From CBDBUR01 sp965209065 (lineage in GTDB: Bacteria > Pseudomonadota > Alphaproteobacteria > JAPOUT01 > G958296285), in NCBI GenBank assembly GCA_965209065.1, contig OZ242373.1, positions 682,001 to 746,000 on the forward strand: a stretch of 64,000 nucleotides of DNA. The letters run 5' to 3'. The translations under genes were made by a program, and so were the position numbers. This document shows positions 33,553-42,222 of this stretch, piece after piece. How positions within the stretch are numbered: position 1 is the stretch's first letter; each line of letters begins with the position of its first letter. The notes beneath the pieces are model-generated. The model saw only the letters and a program-made list of their open reading frames with translations, was not told the DNA's origin and ran no database searches.

Positions 33553-35865
33553 CTAACTATCGGCGAGGTCGGGCTGCTTGTCTTTCGCCCCCAGCTTATC
33601 CGACGGCGTGAGCTTGAAGGTCAGCTTATCATCGACAACATCAACCTGTGCCAGCCCGCCCTTCTGTAATTTCCCGAACAGAATCTCCTCAGCAAGCGGC
33701 TTTTTGACCTGCTCCTGTATCACACGCGCAAGCGGGCGCGCACCCATCTTTTCATCATAGCCGCGCGTGGCAATCCACTGGTTGGCGGCTTGGCTCAGCT
33801 CAATCGTAATCTGCCTATCGCCGAGTTGCGCTTCTAGCTCGTAGATGAACTTCTGCACAACCTGCGCGATGTCTTGCGGCGAGAGCGCACTAAAAGGTAT
33901 CACCTCGTCCAAGCGGTTGCGGAACTCCGGCGAGAAAATGCGCTTTATCGCTTCGCTATCCTCGCCTTCGCGTTTGTCGCGCGCGAAGCCGATGGCATCT
34001 TTCACCATATCGGCAGCGCCGGCGTTGGTCGTCATTATGATAATCGTATTGGTGAAATCGGTTTTGCGTCCGTTGTGGTCGGTGAGCTTGCCGTGGTCCA
34101 TCACTTGGAGCAGGATGTTGAAAATATCGGGGTGAGCCTTTTCTATCTCATCTAGCAGCAGCACAGAGTGCGGGTGCTGGTCGATGCCGTCGGTCAGCTG
34201 ACCGCCTTGGTCGAAACCGACATAGCCCGGCGGCGCGCCTATCAGCCGCGAAACCGTGTGCCGCTCCATATATTCCGACATATCAAAACGCAGCAGCTCC
34301 ATACCGAGAATGTTCGCCAGCTGGCGCGCGATTTCGGTTTTGCCAACACCCGTAGGTCCTGAGAAAAGATAACTGCCGATGGGCTTCTCCTCAGTGCGCA
34401 AGCCCGCCCGCGCCGTGCGAATAGCCGCGCACAGAGCTTGAATAGCTTTCTCTTGCCCGAACACAACACGCCCAAGAGCAGCCGGCAATTTCTGTAGCCT
34501 TTCGCTATCGTTGCGGCTAACGGTTTTCGGCGGGACGCGCGCCATCGTGGCGACAACCGCCTCCACCTCTTTCACGCCTATCGTTTTCTTTTGCCGTGAG
34601 GGCGGCAGAATTTTTTGCGCCGCACCGGCTTCATCAATCACATCAATCGCTTTATCGGGCAGCTTGCGGTCGTGGAGGTGGCGCACCGACAAATCCACCG
34701 CCGCCTTGAGCGCTTGAAGCGTATAGCGCAACTTATGAAACTTCTCAAAATGCACTTTCAAGCCGCTAAGAATTTTTATCGTTTCAGCCGGGCTTGGCTC
34801 TTCAACATCAATTTTTTGGAAGCGGCGGGTCAGCGCGCGGTCCTTTTGGAAATGCTGGCGGTATTCTTTATAAGTCGTCGCACCGATACAGCGCAACGCA
34901 CCCGATTGCAACGCTGGCTTCAACAGATTAGACGCGTCCATCGTGCCACCGCTTGCCGCGCCCGCGCCGATAACCGTGTGAATTTCGTCAATAAACATAA
35001 TCGAGTGAGGGATATCCTCCATTGCTTTCATCACGGCCTTGAGTCGCTCCTCGAAGTCGCCGCGGTAGCGCGTGCCAGCGAGCAGCGCACCCATATCGAG
35101 CGCGAAAATTCTCGCTTCCTTCAGCACGTCAGGCACCGAGCCTTTGACAATTTGTAAAGCCAGCCCCTCGGCGATAGCGGTTTTGCCAACGCCGGGGTCG
35201 CCGACATAAAGCGGGTTGTTCTTGCTCCGCCGACACAGAATTTGTATGGTGCGCGTAATTTCCTTATCCCTACCAATCAGCGGATCGACTTTACCCTTCT
35301 CGGCTTTTTTATTGAGGTCAATGCACCAGCTCTCTAAAACTTTTTCGTTATCGTTTTCGGTTTTGCTAGTGCCATTGTCAGTTGCGGTGTTGCTGTCGAG
35401 CGAAGCAAGCGCCTCATTTTTCATCGCGCTCTTGGCGATGCCGTGGCTAATATAAAGCACGATGTCGTGGCGCGAAATGTTTTGCTGCTGTAAGAAATAA
35501 ACCGCGTGGCTATCGCGCGCCGAAAAAAGAGCGACCAGCACATTCGCGCCATTAACCTCATTATTGCCCGCGCCCTGCACGTGAAATACCGCGCGGCGAA
35601 TAACATTCTGAAAACTTTCGGTCGGTTGAATTTGCTCATCTGCCTCTTGGTCTAGTTTCATCAGGTCATTTTCTAAAAAGTTGATGAGGTTCTCTTGGAG
35701 CTTCGCTTTATCCACCGAGCATGCTTGTAAAACATTAGCAGCGTCCTTTTCTTCGGTGAGCGCTAACAGCAGATGCTCCAACGTAACGAACTCGTGGCGA
35801 TATTTGCGCGCGCCGTCAAAAGCCTCGCGCAAGGCTTGCTCCAGCGTCGGCGACAGCAGAGCCAT
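33553..35865 (-). CDS. clpA: ATP-dependent Clp protease ATP-binding subunit ClpA
   Basis: A 770-aa ClpA. It has the N-domain (LSPTLEQALREAFDGAR, HEFVTLEHLLLAL), a first AAA module with GDPGVGKTAIAEG and MFIDEIHT, and a second with GPTGVGKTEIARQ and VLLLDEIEKAHPD; AIGFARD is the likely ClpP-binding loop. It unfolds substrates for ClpP, with ClpS supplying N-degron proteins. The start at ATG 35863-35865 is preferred over the longer frame because its A is shared with the TAA stop of clpS (TAATG), a classic coupling. clpP is not in the window. Confidence 0.96.
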   Translation of the reverse strand: MALLSPTLEQALREAFDGARKYRHEFVTLEHLLLALTEEKDAANVLQACSVDKAKLQENLINFLENDLMKLDQEADEQIQPTESFQNVIRRAVFHVQGAGNNEVNGANVLVALFSARDSHAVYFLQQQNISRHDIVLYISHGIAKSAMKNEALASLDSNTATDNGTSKTENDNEKVLESWCIDLNKKAEKGKVDPLIGRDKEITRTIQILCRRSKNNPLYVGDPGVGKTAIAEGLALQIVKGSVPDVLKEARIFALDMGALLAGTRYRGDFEERLKAVMKAMEDIPHSIMFIDEIHTVIGAGAASGGTMDASNLLKPALQSGALRCIGATTYKEYRQHFQKDRALTRRFQKIDVEEPSPAETIKILSGLKVHFEKFHKLRYTLQALKAAVDLSVRHLHDRKLPDKAIDVIDEAGAAQKILPPSRQKKTIGVKEVEAVVATMARVPPKTVSRNDSERLQKLPAALGRVVFGQEKAIQALCAAIRTARAGLRTEEKPIGSYLFSGPTGVGKTEIARQLANILGMELLRFDMSEYMERHTVSRLIGAPPGYVGFDQGGQLTDGIDQHPHSVLLLDEIEKAHPDIFNILLQVMDHGKLTDHNGRKTDFTNTIIIMTTNAGAADMVKDAIGFARDKREGEDSEAIKRIFSPEFRNRLDEVIPFSALSPQDIAQVVQKFIYELEAQLGDRQITIELSQAANQWIATRGYDEKMGARPLARVIQEQVKKPLAEEILFGKLQKGGLAQVDVVDDKLTFKLTPSDKLGAKDKQPDLADS

Positions 35866-36224
35866 TAAGCCTTCTCCATAGCGCACTGGAGCGGATGTTC
35901 GTTTTCTTTCGCGCAATCCATAACTTGTTTTACTTTACTCTCTGCGACCTCAAAAGTAAAGATTCCACAAATGCCCATCCCATTTTGATGAACTTGCAAC
36001 ATCAAGCGCACCGCGTCCTCCTTGCCCTTTTGGAAAAACTGCTCTAGAACGAAAACCACAAACTCCATCGGGGTATAATCGTCGTTGAGCAGAAGCACTT
36101 TATAAAGAGCGGGCTTCTTGGTCTGCGGCTGCGTTTCAACACGAGGGCGAGAAATGACGCCCGCTCCAGCATTGCCGCCCCCCTTTTCGTTTTCCATTTT
36201 TTTATCTGGACTCATATAATCCAT
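35865..36224 (-). CDS. clpS: ATP-dependent Clp protease adaptor ClpS
   Basis: The ClpS fold is clear from LYKVLLLNDDYTPMEFVVFVLEQFF through VHQNGMGICGIFTFEVAESKVKQV to the end; these include the D-D-Y-T-P-M-E-F and V-H residues that bind N-terminal bulky residues. ClpS hands N-end-rule substrates to ClpA. The frame is open to 36335 (156 aa), but the extra N-terminus would overlap the J-domain gene; I chose ATG at 36224 (119 aa), and ATG at 36215 is equally possible. No strong ribosome site is visible. Translation is coupled to clpA by a TAATG overlap. Confidence 0.92.
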   Translation of the reverse strand: MDYMSPDKKMENEKGGGNAGAGVISRPRVETQPQTKKPALYKVLLLNDDYTPMEFVVFVLEQFFQKGKEDAVRLMLQVHQNGMGICGIFTFEVAESKVKQVMDCAKENEHPLQCAMEKA

Positions 36225-36232
36225 TATAGCCG

Positions 36233-36643
36233 CTAGTGTTTTTTTAGCAAAAGGTCGCGCGCTCGATTGATTTGCGCTGCTTGCTCTTGGCTTCCGCCTC
36301 TGTCTGGGTGGGCTTGGCTCATGAGCCGCCGCCATGCTCGGTTGATTTCGGCTGCGCTCGCGTGGGGAGAGACCCCCAAAACCGCGCGCGCTTGGCTTGG
36401 AGTCATCGCTCCAGTCGCCCTTCCGCCTCTCGTTCTGCTATTAGCTCGGCGAAAACCCCAGACAAAAGGCAGTAAAAAAACAAAAATTCTAAAAATACCG
36501 CCTCTTGTCGCTAGAAAAAGGAGCGCAAAACGAATCACATTACGCCCTCGCGCAATAATCTGGCTCGGCTCGGCGCGCATAAACCAGCGCAGAAAGAAAA
36601 CCGCACCAAAAACTATAGAAAATCCTATCAAAATCCAAAGCAT
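36233..36643 (-). CDS. Membrane-anchored J-domain protein
   Basis: A 136-aa protein: N-terminal membrane segment (about residues 1-20, LWILIGFSIVFGAVFFLRW), a second hydrophobic stretch at about 41-62, a basic linker, then a J-domain at about 80-136 with the essential HPD motif (LMSQAHPDRGGS). J-domains stimulate the ATPase of DnaK-type Hsp70s. The layout (membrane anchor in front of a C-terminal J-domain) resembles the Tim14/Pam18 type found in mitochondria and in some alphaproteobacteria. It lies just upstream of clpS-clpA on the same strand and divergent from lexA, so it may belong to the same proteostasis transcript. Confidence 0.85.
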   Translation of the reverse strand: MLWILIGFSIVFGAVFFLRWFMRAEPSQIIARGRNVIRFALLFLATRGGIFRIFVFLLPFVWGFRRANSRTRGGRATGAMTPSQARAVLGVSPHASAAEINRAWRRLMSQAHPDRGGSQEQAAQINRARDLLLKKH

Positions 36644-36687
36644 TCTCGCATTTTACCTAAATTTAACTCTTTTCTACGATAAAATAC

Positions 36688-36742
36688 TTGACACTAAAAC
36701 AAAACTAGAACAAAATAGGGTCATTAGTCGTTATTTTGTTCT
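36688..36742 (+). promoter_or_regulatory. lexA promoter with inverted-repeat operator candidate
   Basis: TTGACA (36688-36693), 17-nt spacer, CAAAAT (36711-36716). Overlapping the -10 is a perfect 11-bp inverted repeat, AGAACAAAATA (36707-36717) and TATTTTGTTCT (36732-36742), separated by 14 nt. AAAC-N7-GAAC at 36697-36711 is one base from the alphaproteobacterial LexA site GAAC-N7-GAAC (known as GTTC-N7-GTTC). Self-repression by LexA is the likely meaning; which of the two elements is the site is open. Confidence 0.55.
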
Positions 36743-36764
36743 TTATTCGTGCTAGGAGACTCTT

Positions 36765-37463
36765 ATGCTCACACAAAAACAGCGGGATTTACTCGTTTTC
36801 ATTCACAGCTCGCTCCAAGAGACGGGCATTTCGCCTTCTTTTGAGGAAATGCGCGGCGCGATTGGGCTTAATTCCAAGTCGGGCATTCACCGCCTTGTCA
36901 AAGCCCTAGAGGAGCGTGGTTTTATTCGGCGCTTGGCAGGACGCGCGCGCGCGCTAGAAATCGTGAAGCTGCCTGCTTCAAGCGCACAGGATAAAAGCAC
37001 CTTCGCTCCTATGGTGATGGAAGGCGGACTCAACGAGGAGGATAAAAACCTGCTCGCCCGCGCGAAGCGCGAGGAAGCCGCCAGCGTCACCCTGCCGGTG
37101 ATGGGACGCATCGCTGCTGGCACGCCTATTAGTGCTATCCAAACCCATTTACGCGATGTCGGGGTGCCTGAAAATATGCTGCGCTCAGGCACACACTATG
37201 CGCTTGAAGTCAAAGGCGATTCTATGATTGAAGCAGGTATCCTTGACGGCGATATCGCAATTATCCAGCAAAGCGAAAACGCGATGAACGGCGATATTGT
37301 CGTTGCTATCGTAGAGGATAAAGAAGCCACCTTGAAAAGATTACGCCGCAAAGGAGATTCTATCGCGCTGGAAGCCGCTAACCCCGCTTATGGCACAAGA
37401 ATTTTTCACCCTAGCCAGATTACCGTTCAAGGTCGCTTGGTTGGCTTGTTCCGCGAGTATTAG
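36765..37463 (+). CDS. lexA: SOS repressor LexA
   Basis: A 232-aa LexA. N-terminal winged helix (SFEEMRGAIGLNSKSGIHRL around residues 24-44), then a S24 peptidase domain: cleavage site A-A-G in GRIAAGTPIS, catalytic Ser in VKGDSMIEAG and catalytic Lys in VEDKEATLKRL. On RecA activation it cuts itself and frees SOS genes. The upstream region carries an operator candidate and AGGAG lies 7 nt before the ATG. Its 3' end overlaps the 3' end of the convergent comEC by 44 bp. Confidence 0.97.
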   Translation: MLTQKQRDLLVFIHSSLQETGISPSFEEMRGAIGLNSKSGIHRLVKALEERGFIRRLAGRARALEIVKLPASSAQDKSTFAPMVMEGGLNEEDKNLLARAKREEAASVTLPVMGRIAAGTPISAIQTHLRDVGVPENMLRSGTHYALEVKGDSMIEAGILDGDIAIIQQSENAMNGDIVVAIVEDKEATLKRLRRKGDSIALEAANPAYGTRIFHPSQITVQGRLVGLFREY

Positions 37464-39600
37464 ACCATAACCTATATTCTTTAGGCGCATGCTCCACTCC
37501 AAAAGAGTCTCCAAAAGAGTCTCTAAAATAAATTAAATGCGTGCCGTGCTCTCGCAGGGCTTGAGGTCTTATCGTTAGCTGAGTGCCGACACAAGTCTCA
37601 CCGATAAAAACATCTGCCTTCTGCTCACAAGCAACCGAACGCCGCGCGAAAATTATTTTCTTCCCTTGCGCTTGCGTTATGCATAAACCCTTGGAGCATG
37701 GAAACTTCTTTCGGTCATAAACTTGCCAAGCCGAGCGTTCATCGCCATCAGCGCGTAGCCATTGCCCCACAAGCCAAGCAGCAGGCGCAGAGGAATAAAG
37801 CAAGTTCTCATTATCACGACTGGCATTACTACGAGCAGCACCACGCGTGGCAATAACATTTTCACTAACGATAATATCCGCCTGCTCTCTTGTGAGCGCC
37901 AAGCTCAAAACAAAAGCCAGCGCAAGCACCCCGCCGCCGAGATAACGCCACGCCTGATGCCATAAGCAAAGCCACAACCCACCGATAACATAAAGCGTTA
38001 AAATAAAATCGGGCGGTGCTAAAACAATTTTAGCAACCCCTACCCTTTCAACAATCAACCCGATAATTTTTATAATAACTTCAATGCTCTCGCCCAAATA
38101 AAGCAAAACGGGCTTCTCCCAACCGAGCAAGAGCGCGGGCAAAGCAGCAACAACGGCAGGCATTGTCCATAAAGTAAAAATAGGCAAGACAGATAGGTTC
38201 GCGGCAAGCGCCGGCGCGAAGCCTAGCCGGTTAAAATGAAATAAGGCAAAGGGCGCGGTGGCTGCCCACGCGGCGAGACTGGTAAACAAAAGAGTCAAGG
38301 CACTCAAAAACAAACGGCGGCGGAGCAAAACAATTTTATCATCACGCGCGGTGCGTTGAAACCAACTAAAATCGATGCGCTCGTAAAGAGCGACGATAGC
38401 CAAACTCGCGGCAAACGATAATTGGAAACTCGCTTCCAAAAGGCTTTCGGGAAAAAGGCACAAGACAAGCAACGCGGCAATGGCGAGATTGCGCAAAGTA
38501 ATGACGCTCACGCCGCGCAACACCGCAAGTGCCACAACCGCGAACATTATAAAAGCGCGTTGCGTGGAAACCGCCCCTCCTGATAAAAACAAATAAACTA
38601 CTCCCGCCGAGAGCGCAGGTATCATCGCCCATTTTTTAATCGGGTAGTGTAAAACGAACAGCCCAACGAGAGCCAAAAGTGCACGCACCACAAAATAAAT
38701 CGTGCCAGCGAAAGCCGCCATGTGAAGCCCCGATATTGCTAGAATATGAGCGAGACCCGTATCGCGCAACCGTGCCTCTATCTTTTTAGGAATCAGCTCA
38801 CGCTTACCGACAATCAAAGCCGCGGCGATGCCCGCAGCACTGGCACTTTTAAGAGTCTTATCAATGCTGGTCGCTATTTGGTTGCGCGTGTTATCAAGCC
38901 ACGCGCTAAAACTGCTTTCGCCCTTATGAAGCAACCGCGCTGGGGTCAAGGCAACTCCAGTCGCGCCTAGCTGCTTGAACCAAAAGGAGCGCGTGAAATC
39001 AAACCCGCGCGGCAGCACTCTGCGCGGCGGCGGAAACAGCAGAGCCTTCACCTCAATAACATCACCGGTTCTAAAAATTTCCCGTCCCTTGAAGGGCTTT
39101 ACTTTTAAGCGAATATATTTTGGTAGCTTTGACACCCCTTTAATATCAACATCACCAGCAATATAACTGGGCTCTATTATCCATGTTTGCGTTTTGCGCG
39201 AACGGGTGATAGAAATTTCTTTTATTGTGGCTTTGACCTGCCCTTCTATTTTGCTTTCAAGAACCGGTGCAGCGACAGAATGAGCGCGCCAAACCGCACG
39301 CGCGAACCCTAGCGTAAAAACGACACTCGCCACGCTAAACAAAATCCATAAATGACTAAAACCGAAAACAAGCCCCAAACAGATTAGCGCAACAATAACA
39401 GCTAAAATTAAAAGCGCGCTCCAAATAAAATTTGGCTCAAAAGTTAAGCCAAAATAGAAATAAATACCGCTCCCAAAAATAACGGGGACGAACAGGAACC
39501 AGCGCAACTGCTCGGCATAAAAAATATATTCTAACGCTTGCGTTATTTTGACGAAAGAAAAATCTTCCACCCATAGTTCTATTCTATCTTGTAGTCGCAT
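37420..39600 (-). CDS. comEC: ComEC/Rec2 family competence DNA channel protein
   Basis: A 726-aa integral membrane protein. Two N-terminal membrane segments are followed by a DUF4131-type soluble region, then the Competence domain with GLAHILAISGLHMAAFAG and many helices (about residues 230-560). The C-terminal soluble part contains two Cys pairs (FPCSKGLCI, and ACEQKADVFIGETC) but I do not see the HxHxDH metallo-beta-lactamase motif that Bacillus-type ComEC carries. ComEC moves single-stranded DNA across the inner membrane. The gene is last in the cysS-thrS operon and overlaps lexA tail to tail. A GDSF direct repeat lies near its C-terminus. Confidence 0.9.
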   Translation of the reverse strand: MRLQDRIELWVEDFSFVKITQALEYIFYAEQLRWFLFVPVIFGSGIYFYFGLTFEPNFIWSALLILAVIVALICLGLVFGFSHLWILFSVASVVFTLGFARAVWRAHSVAAPVLESKIEGQVKATIKEISITRSRKTQTWIIEPSYIAGDVDIKGVSKLPKYIRLKVKPFKGREIFRTGDVIEVKALLFPPPRRVLPRGFDFTRSFWFKQLGATGVALTPARLLHKGESSFSAWLDNTRNQIATSIDKTLKSASAAGIAAALIVGKRELIPKKIEARLRDTGLAHILAISGLHMAAFAGTIYFVVRALLALVGLFVLHYPIKKWAMIPALSAGVVYLFLSGGAVSTQRAFIMFAVVALAVLRGVSVITLRNLAIAALLVLCLFPESLLEASFQLSFAASLAIVALYERIDFSWFQRTARDDKIVLLRRRLFLSALTLLFTSLAAWAATAPFALFHFNRLGFAPALAANLSVLPIFTLWTMPAVVAALPALLLGWEKPVLLYLGESIEVIIKIIGLIVERVGVAKIVLAPPDFILTLYVIGGLWLCLWHQAWRYLGGGVLALAFVLSLALTREQADIIVSENVIATRGAARSNASRDNENLLYSSAPAAWLVGQWLRADGDERSAWQVYDRKKFPCSKGLCITQAQGKKIIFARRSVACEQKADVFIGETCVGTQLTIRPQALREHGTHLIYFRDSFGDSFGVEHAPKEYRLWSNTRGTSQPSDLER

Positions 39601-39624
39601 GCCTCTTGTGTCGCATGCCTATAA

Positions 39625-41532
39625 TTATTGCTTTGCCTTTTGCTGCAGGATAGTCACTGCCTCAGCAAGAGGCAAAATTTCTGGCTTGCCGCCTTTTAGC
39701 CAGCGCAGGGCGACCGTGCCCTTATCCTTATCCCTGCCGCCAACCGCGCACAGCACGGGCACTTTCTGCTGGATGTGCGCTTGAACTTTATAATTTATTT
39801 TTTCGCTACGCCCATCTATTTCAACCCGCAAGCCCGCTTGGCTTAGCGTGTCCTTGACGTGCTGCGCGTATGCGTCAAATTCGTTGGTAATCGCCGCGAC
39901 AACAACCTGCGTGGGCGCGAGCCAAAACGGCAGCCAGCCTTCATAATGCTCTAGCAAAATGCCGGCGAAGCGTTCAAGCGAACCGAAAAGCGCGCGATGA
40001 ATCATAACCGGAACCTGCTTGCTGCCATCAGGCGCGATATAGCTCGCGCCGAGACGCTCGGGCAAATTAAAGTCGAGCTGCACCGTGCCGCATTGCCAAT
40101 CGCGCCCGATAGCATCGCGCAACACAAACTCCAGCTTGGGTCCGTAGAACGCGCCCTCGCCTTTGTTCTCAACATAGGCAACGCCCGCACCTTGCGCGGC
40201 GCGCTCTAAAGCGACTTCAGCCCTATCCCACACGTCATCACTGCCGACACGTTTCTGCGGGCGGTCGGCAAGCTTTATCAGCACCTCGTCAAAACCGAAA
40301 TCTTTATAAATACCCAGCAGCAAAGTGGTGATGTCAGCGCATTCTTTTTCTATCTGCTCGTGCGTGCAGAAAATGTGCGCGTCATCTTGCGTGAAGTGGC
40401 GCACACGAAAGGTTCCGTGCAGCGCGCCCGAAGGCTCATAGCGATGCACCTTGCCGAACTCAGAAAAGCGCAAGGGCAAATCTTTATAACTGCGTTGCCC
40501 ATACTTAAACACTTCGACATGGCCGGGGCAGTTCATCGGCTTGAGCGCGTGGAGGCGGTCGTCTTCTGTTTTAGAAACAAACATATGCTCGCCAAACTTT
40601 TCCCAGTGGCCTGAGCGTTCCCACAAGGAGCGGTGCATCATATCGGGCGTGTTAATTTCTTGGTATCCTGCTTGCTCTTGTTTTGCGCGCAGGTAATCGG
40701 TGAGGAGCATAAACAAGCGCCACCCTTTTGGATGCCAGAAGACAGAGCCGGGCGCTTCGTCGCTAAAATGGAAGAGTCGCATGCGCGGTCCGGTTTGGCG
40801 ATGGTCGCGCTTCTCGGCTTCGGCGAGCATATTCAAGTAGTCGTCAAGTTGTTTTTGCGTTGCCCACGCCGTTCCATAGATGCGTTGCAACATAGGATTA
40901 TTAGAATCGCCGCGCCAATAAGCGCCGGCTATTCTCATCAGCTTAAACGCCTTGCCGAGCTTACCGGTTGAAGGCAAGTGCGGACCGCGGCATAAATCTT
41001 TCCACGCGCCTTGAAAATAAACCGTTATGGGGTCGCTGGTGGGAATGCTTTCAATAATTTGCGCTTTATACTCCTCGCCTATTTGGCGAAAATGTTTTAT
41101 CGCGTCTTCACGTTGCCAAACTTCGCGCGTGATTGCTTCATCGCGTTCGATAATTTCTAGCATGCGCTTTTCTATTTTCGGCATGTCGTCTTCGCGGAAG
41201 GGTTCCTCTTTGGCGAAGTCGTAGTAAAAGCCGTTTTCTATCACCGGACCAATCGTAACTTGCGTATTGGGATAAAGCTCTTGAACCGCTTGCGCCATAA
41301 CGTGCGCGGCATCGTGGCGCAGAAGCTCTAGCCCATCGGTGCAATCGGCAGTGATAACTTCCACCGTGCCGCTCTGCTCTATCGTCATCGCCAAGTCTTG
41401 TAGCGTGTCGTCAAACTTTATCGCCAAAGCCTTCTTGGCGAGCGAAGGAGAAATCTCCCGCGCGAGTGCAGCACCAGTTAGAGGAGCGTCAAATTCGCGG
41501 CGAGCGCCATCGGGGAAAGTTAAAACAAACAT
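39625..41532 (-). CDS. thrS: Threonyl-tRNA synthetase
   Basis: A 635-aa ThrRS of normal length. Parts in order: TGS domain (residues 1-60), the editing domain with HDAAHVMAQAV near residue 74, then the class II catalytic core with the zinc-binding Cys in MNCPGHVEVFKYG, motif 2 FRVRHFTQDDAHIFC, and motif 3 with MIHRALFGSLERFAGILLEH. The C-terminal anticodon-binding domain ends near QQKAKQ. It charges tRNA-Thr, and its editing site removes mischarged Ser. It sits 8 bp after yidD and 24 bp before comEC in a minus-strand operon. Confidence 0.98.
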   Translation of the reverse strand: MFVLTFPDGARREFDAPLTGAALAREISPSLAKKALAIKFDDTLQDLAMTIEQSGTVEVITADCTDGLELLRHDAAHVMAQAVQELYPNTQVTIGPVIENGFYYDFAKEEPFREDDMPKIEKRMLEIIERDEAITREVWQREDAIKHFRQIGEEYKAQIIESIPTSDPITVYFQGAWKDLCRGPHLPSTGKLGKAFKLMRIAGAYWRGDSNNPMLQRIYGTAWATQKQLDDYLNMLAEAEKRDHRQTGPRMRLFHFSDEAPGSVFWHPKGWRLFMLLTDYLRAKQEQAGYQEINTPDMMHRSLWERSGHWEKFGEHMFVSKTEDDRLHALKPMNCPGHVEVFKYGQRSYKDLPLRFSEFGKVHRYEPSGALHGTFRVRHFTQDDAHIFCTHEQIEKECADITTLLLGIYKDFGFDEVLIKLADRPQKRVGSDDVWDRAEVALERAAQGAGVAYVENKGEGAFYGPKLEFVLRDAIGRDWQCGTVQLDFNLPERLGASYIAPDGSKQVPVMIHRALFGSLERFAGILLEHYEGWLPFWLAPTQVVVAAITNEFDAYAQHVKDTLSQAGLRVEIDGRSEKINYKVQAHIQQKVPVLCAVGGRDKDKGTVALRWLKGGKPEILPLAEAVTILQQKAKQ

Positions 41533-41540
41533 AATTCTTT

Positions 41541-41798
41541 TTATTCTTTTTTTTGTGTTTTCGTCAAATGGGTTCTGTCGGGGACGGGATCGAAGCCTGA
41601 GCCTGCGCCGAGCCAGCCTATCGGGTGGCAGCGCGCGAGTCGCTTGAGTCCGAGCCAGCCGCCTGAAACCGCGCCGTAGCGGGCGATTGCCTCTTGGGTA
41701 TAGGCAGAGCAGCTCGGCTGGAAGCGGCAGTGCTGCCCCAAAAGCGGCGATATAAAAAGCTGATAGAGGCGGATAAGAAATAAAAACACTTTAGCCAT
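41541..41798 (-). CDS. yidD: Membrane protein insertion efficiency factor YidD
   Basis: An 85-aa YidD. An amphipathic N-terminal segment (VFLFLIRLYQLFISPLLG) is followed by the family motif CRFQPSCSAYTQEAI and WLGLKRLARCHP, ending PVPD. It assists YidC in inserting inner-membrane proteins. Its ATG overlaps the end of the scaffold-like gene by 8 bp. It is separated here from the usual rnpA-yidC neighbours, as is common in alphaproteobacteria. Confidence 0.93.
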   Translation of the reverse strand: MAKVFLFLIRLYQLFISPLLGQHCRFQPSCSAYTQEAIARYGAVSGGWLGLKRLARCHPIGWLGAGSGFDPVPDRTHLTKTQKKE

Positions 41799-42222
41799 GC
41801 GCGTGCTCCTTTTGCTCTATCGCGTTGAGGCAATCTTCGAGCGCGTCAAAAACCAGCAGCATAGAAGGATGGCGTGTTTTATATGGGTGCATGCTTTGTA
41901 AAATTTTTAGCGCGGCAAATCTGCCTTGGGGTGGTGCGCCTTGTTCGCGTAGCATCGCGCGCGCGGTTTGGATAAGAGCGCGCAGCTCGGTTTTGGAGCT
42001 GCCGACAATCGCCTCCGCGACAACCGCCGCCGAAGCCTGTCCCAAAAGACAAGCCGCCACCCTATGGGCGAAAGCTGAAACCTTGTCTTGCTCGAAAGAT
42101 ATATCCACTTCAATTTCGCTGCCGCACAGGCGGCTCACCGCGCGCGCGCTGGCGTCTGCTTTCGGCAAAGAGCCAATGCGCGATATATTCGCCGCATAAT
42201 TGATTATTTCATCGTTATACAT
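41791..42222 (-). CDS. NifU/IscU-N-like Fe-S scaffold homologue, divergent
   Basis: A 143-aa protein of the NifU N-terminal (IscU/SufU-like) fold. Two of the usual three cluster-binding Cys positions are seen, in RLCGSEIEV and VAACLLGQAS. At the third, where IscU has a Cys in its C-terminal helix region, this protein has HPYKTRHPSMLL, so it has lost it. Similar incomplete homologues occur in many alphaproteobacteria beside yidD; whether they bind a cluster is unclear to me. It overlaps cysS upstream by 8 bp and yidD downstream by 8 bp, so it is cotranslated with both. Confidence 0.75.
   Translation of the reverse strand: MYNDEIINYAANISRIGSLPKADASARAVSRLCGSEIEVDISFEQDKVSAFAHRVAACLLGQASAAVVAEAIVGSSKTELRALIQTARAMLREQGAPPQGRFAALKILQSMHPYKTRHPSMLLVFDALEDCLNAIEQKEHAHG

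Noticed and set aside
37420..39600. ComEC as a pseudogene because the metallo-beta-lactamase motif is missing
   Set aside because: The membrane Competence domain is whole and many proteobacterial ComEC proteins lack that motif; the frame is uninterrupted.
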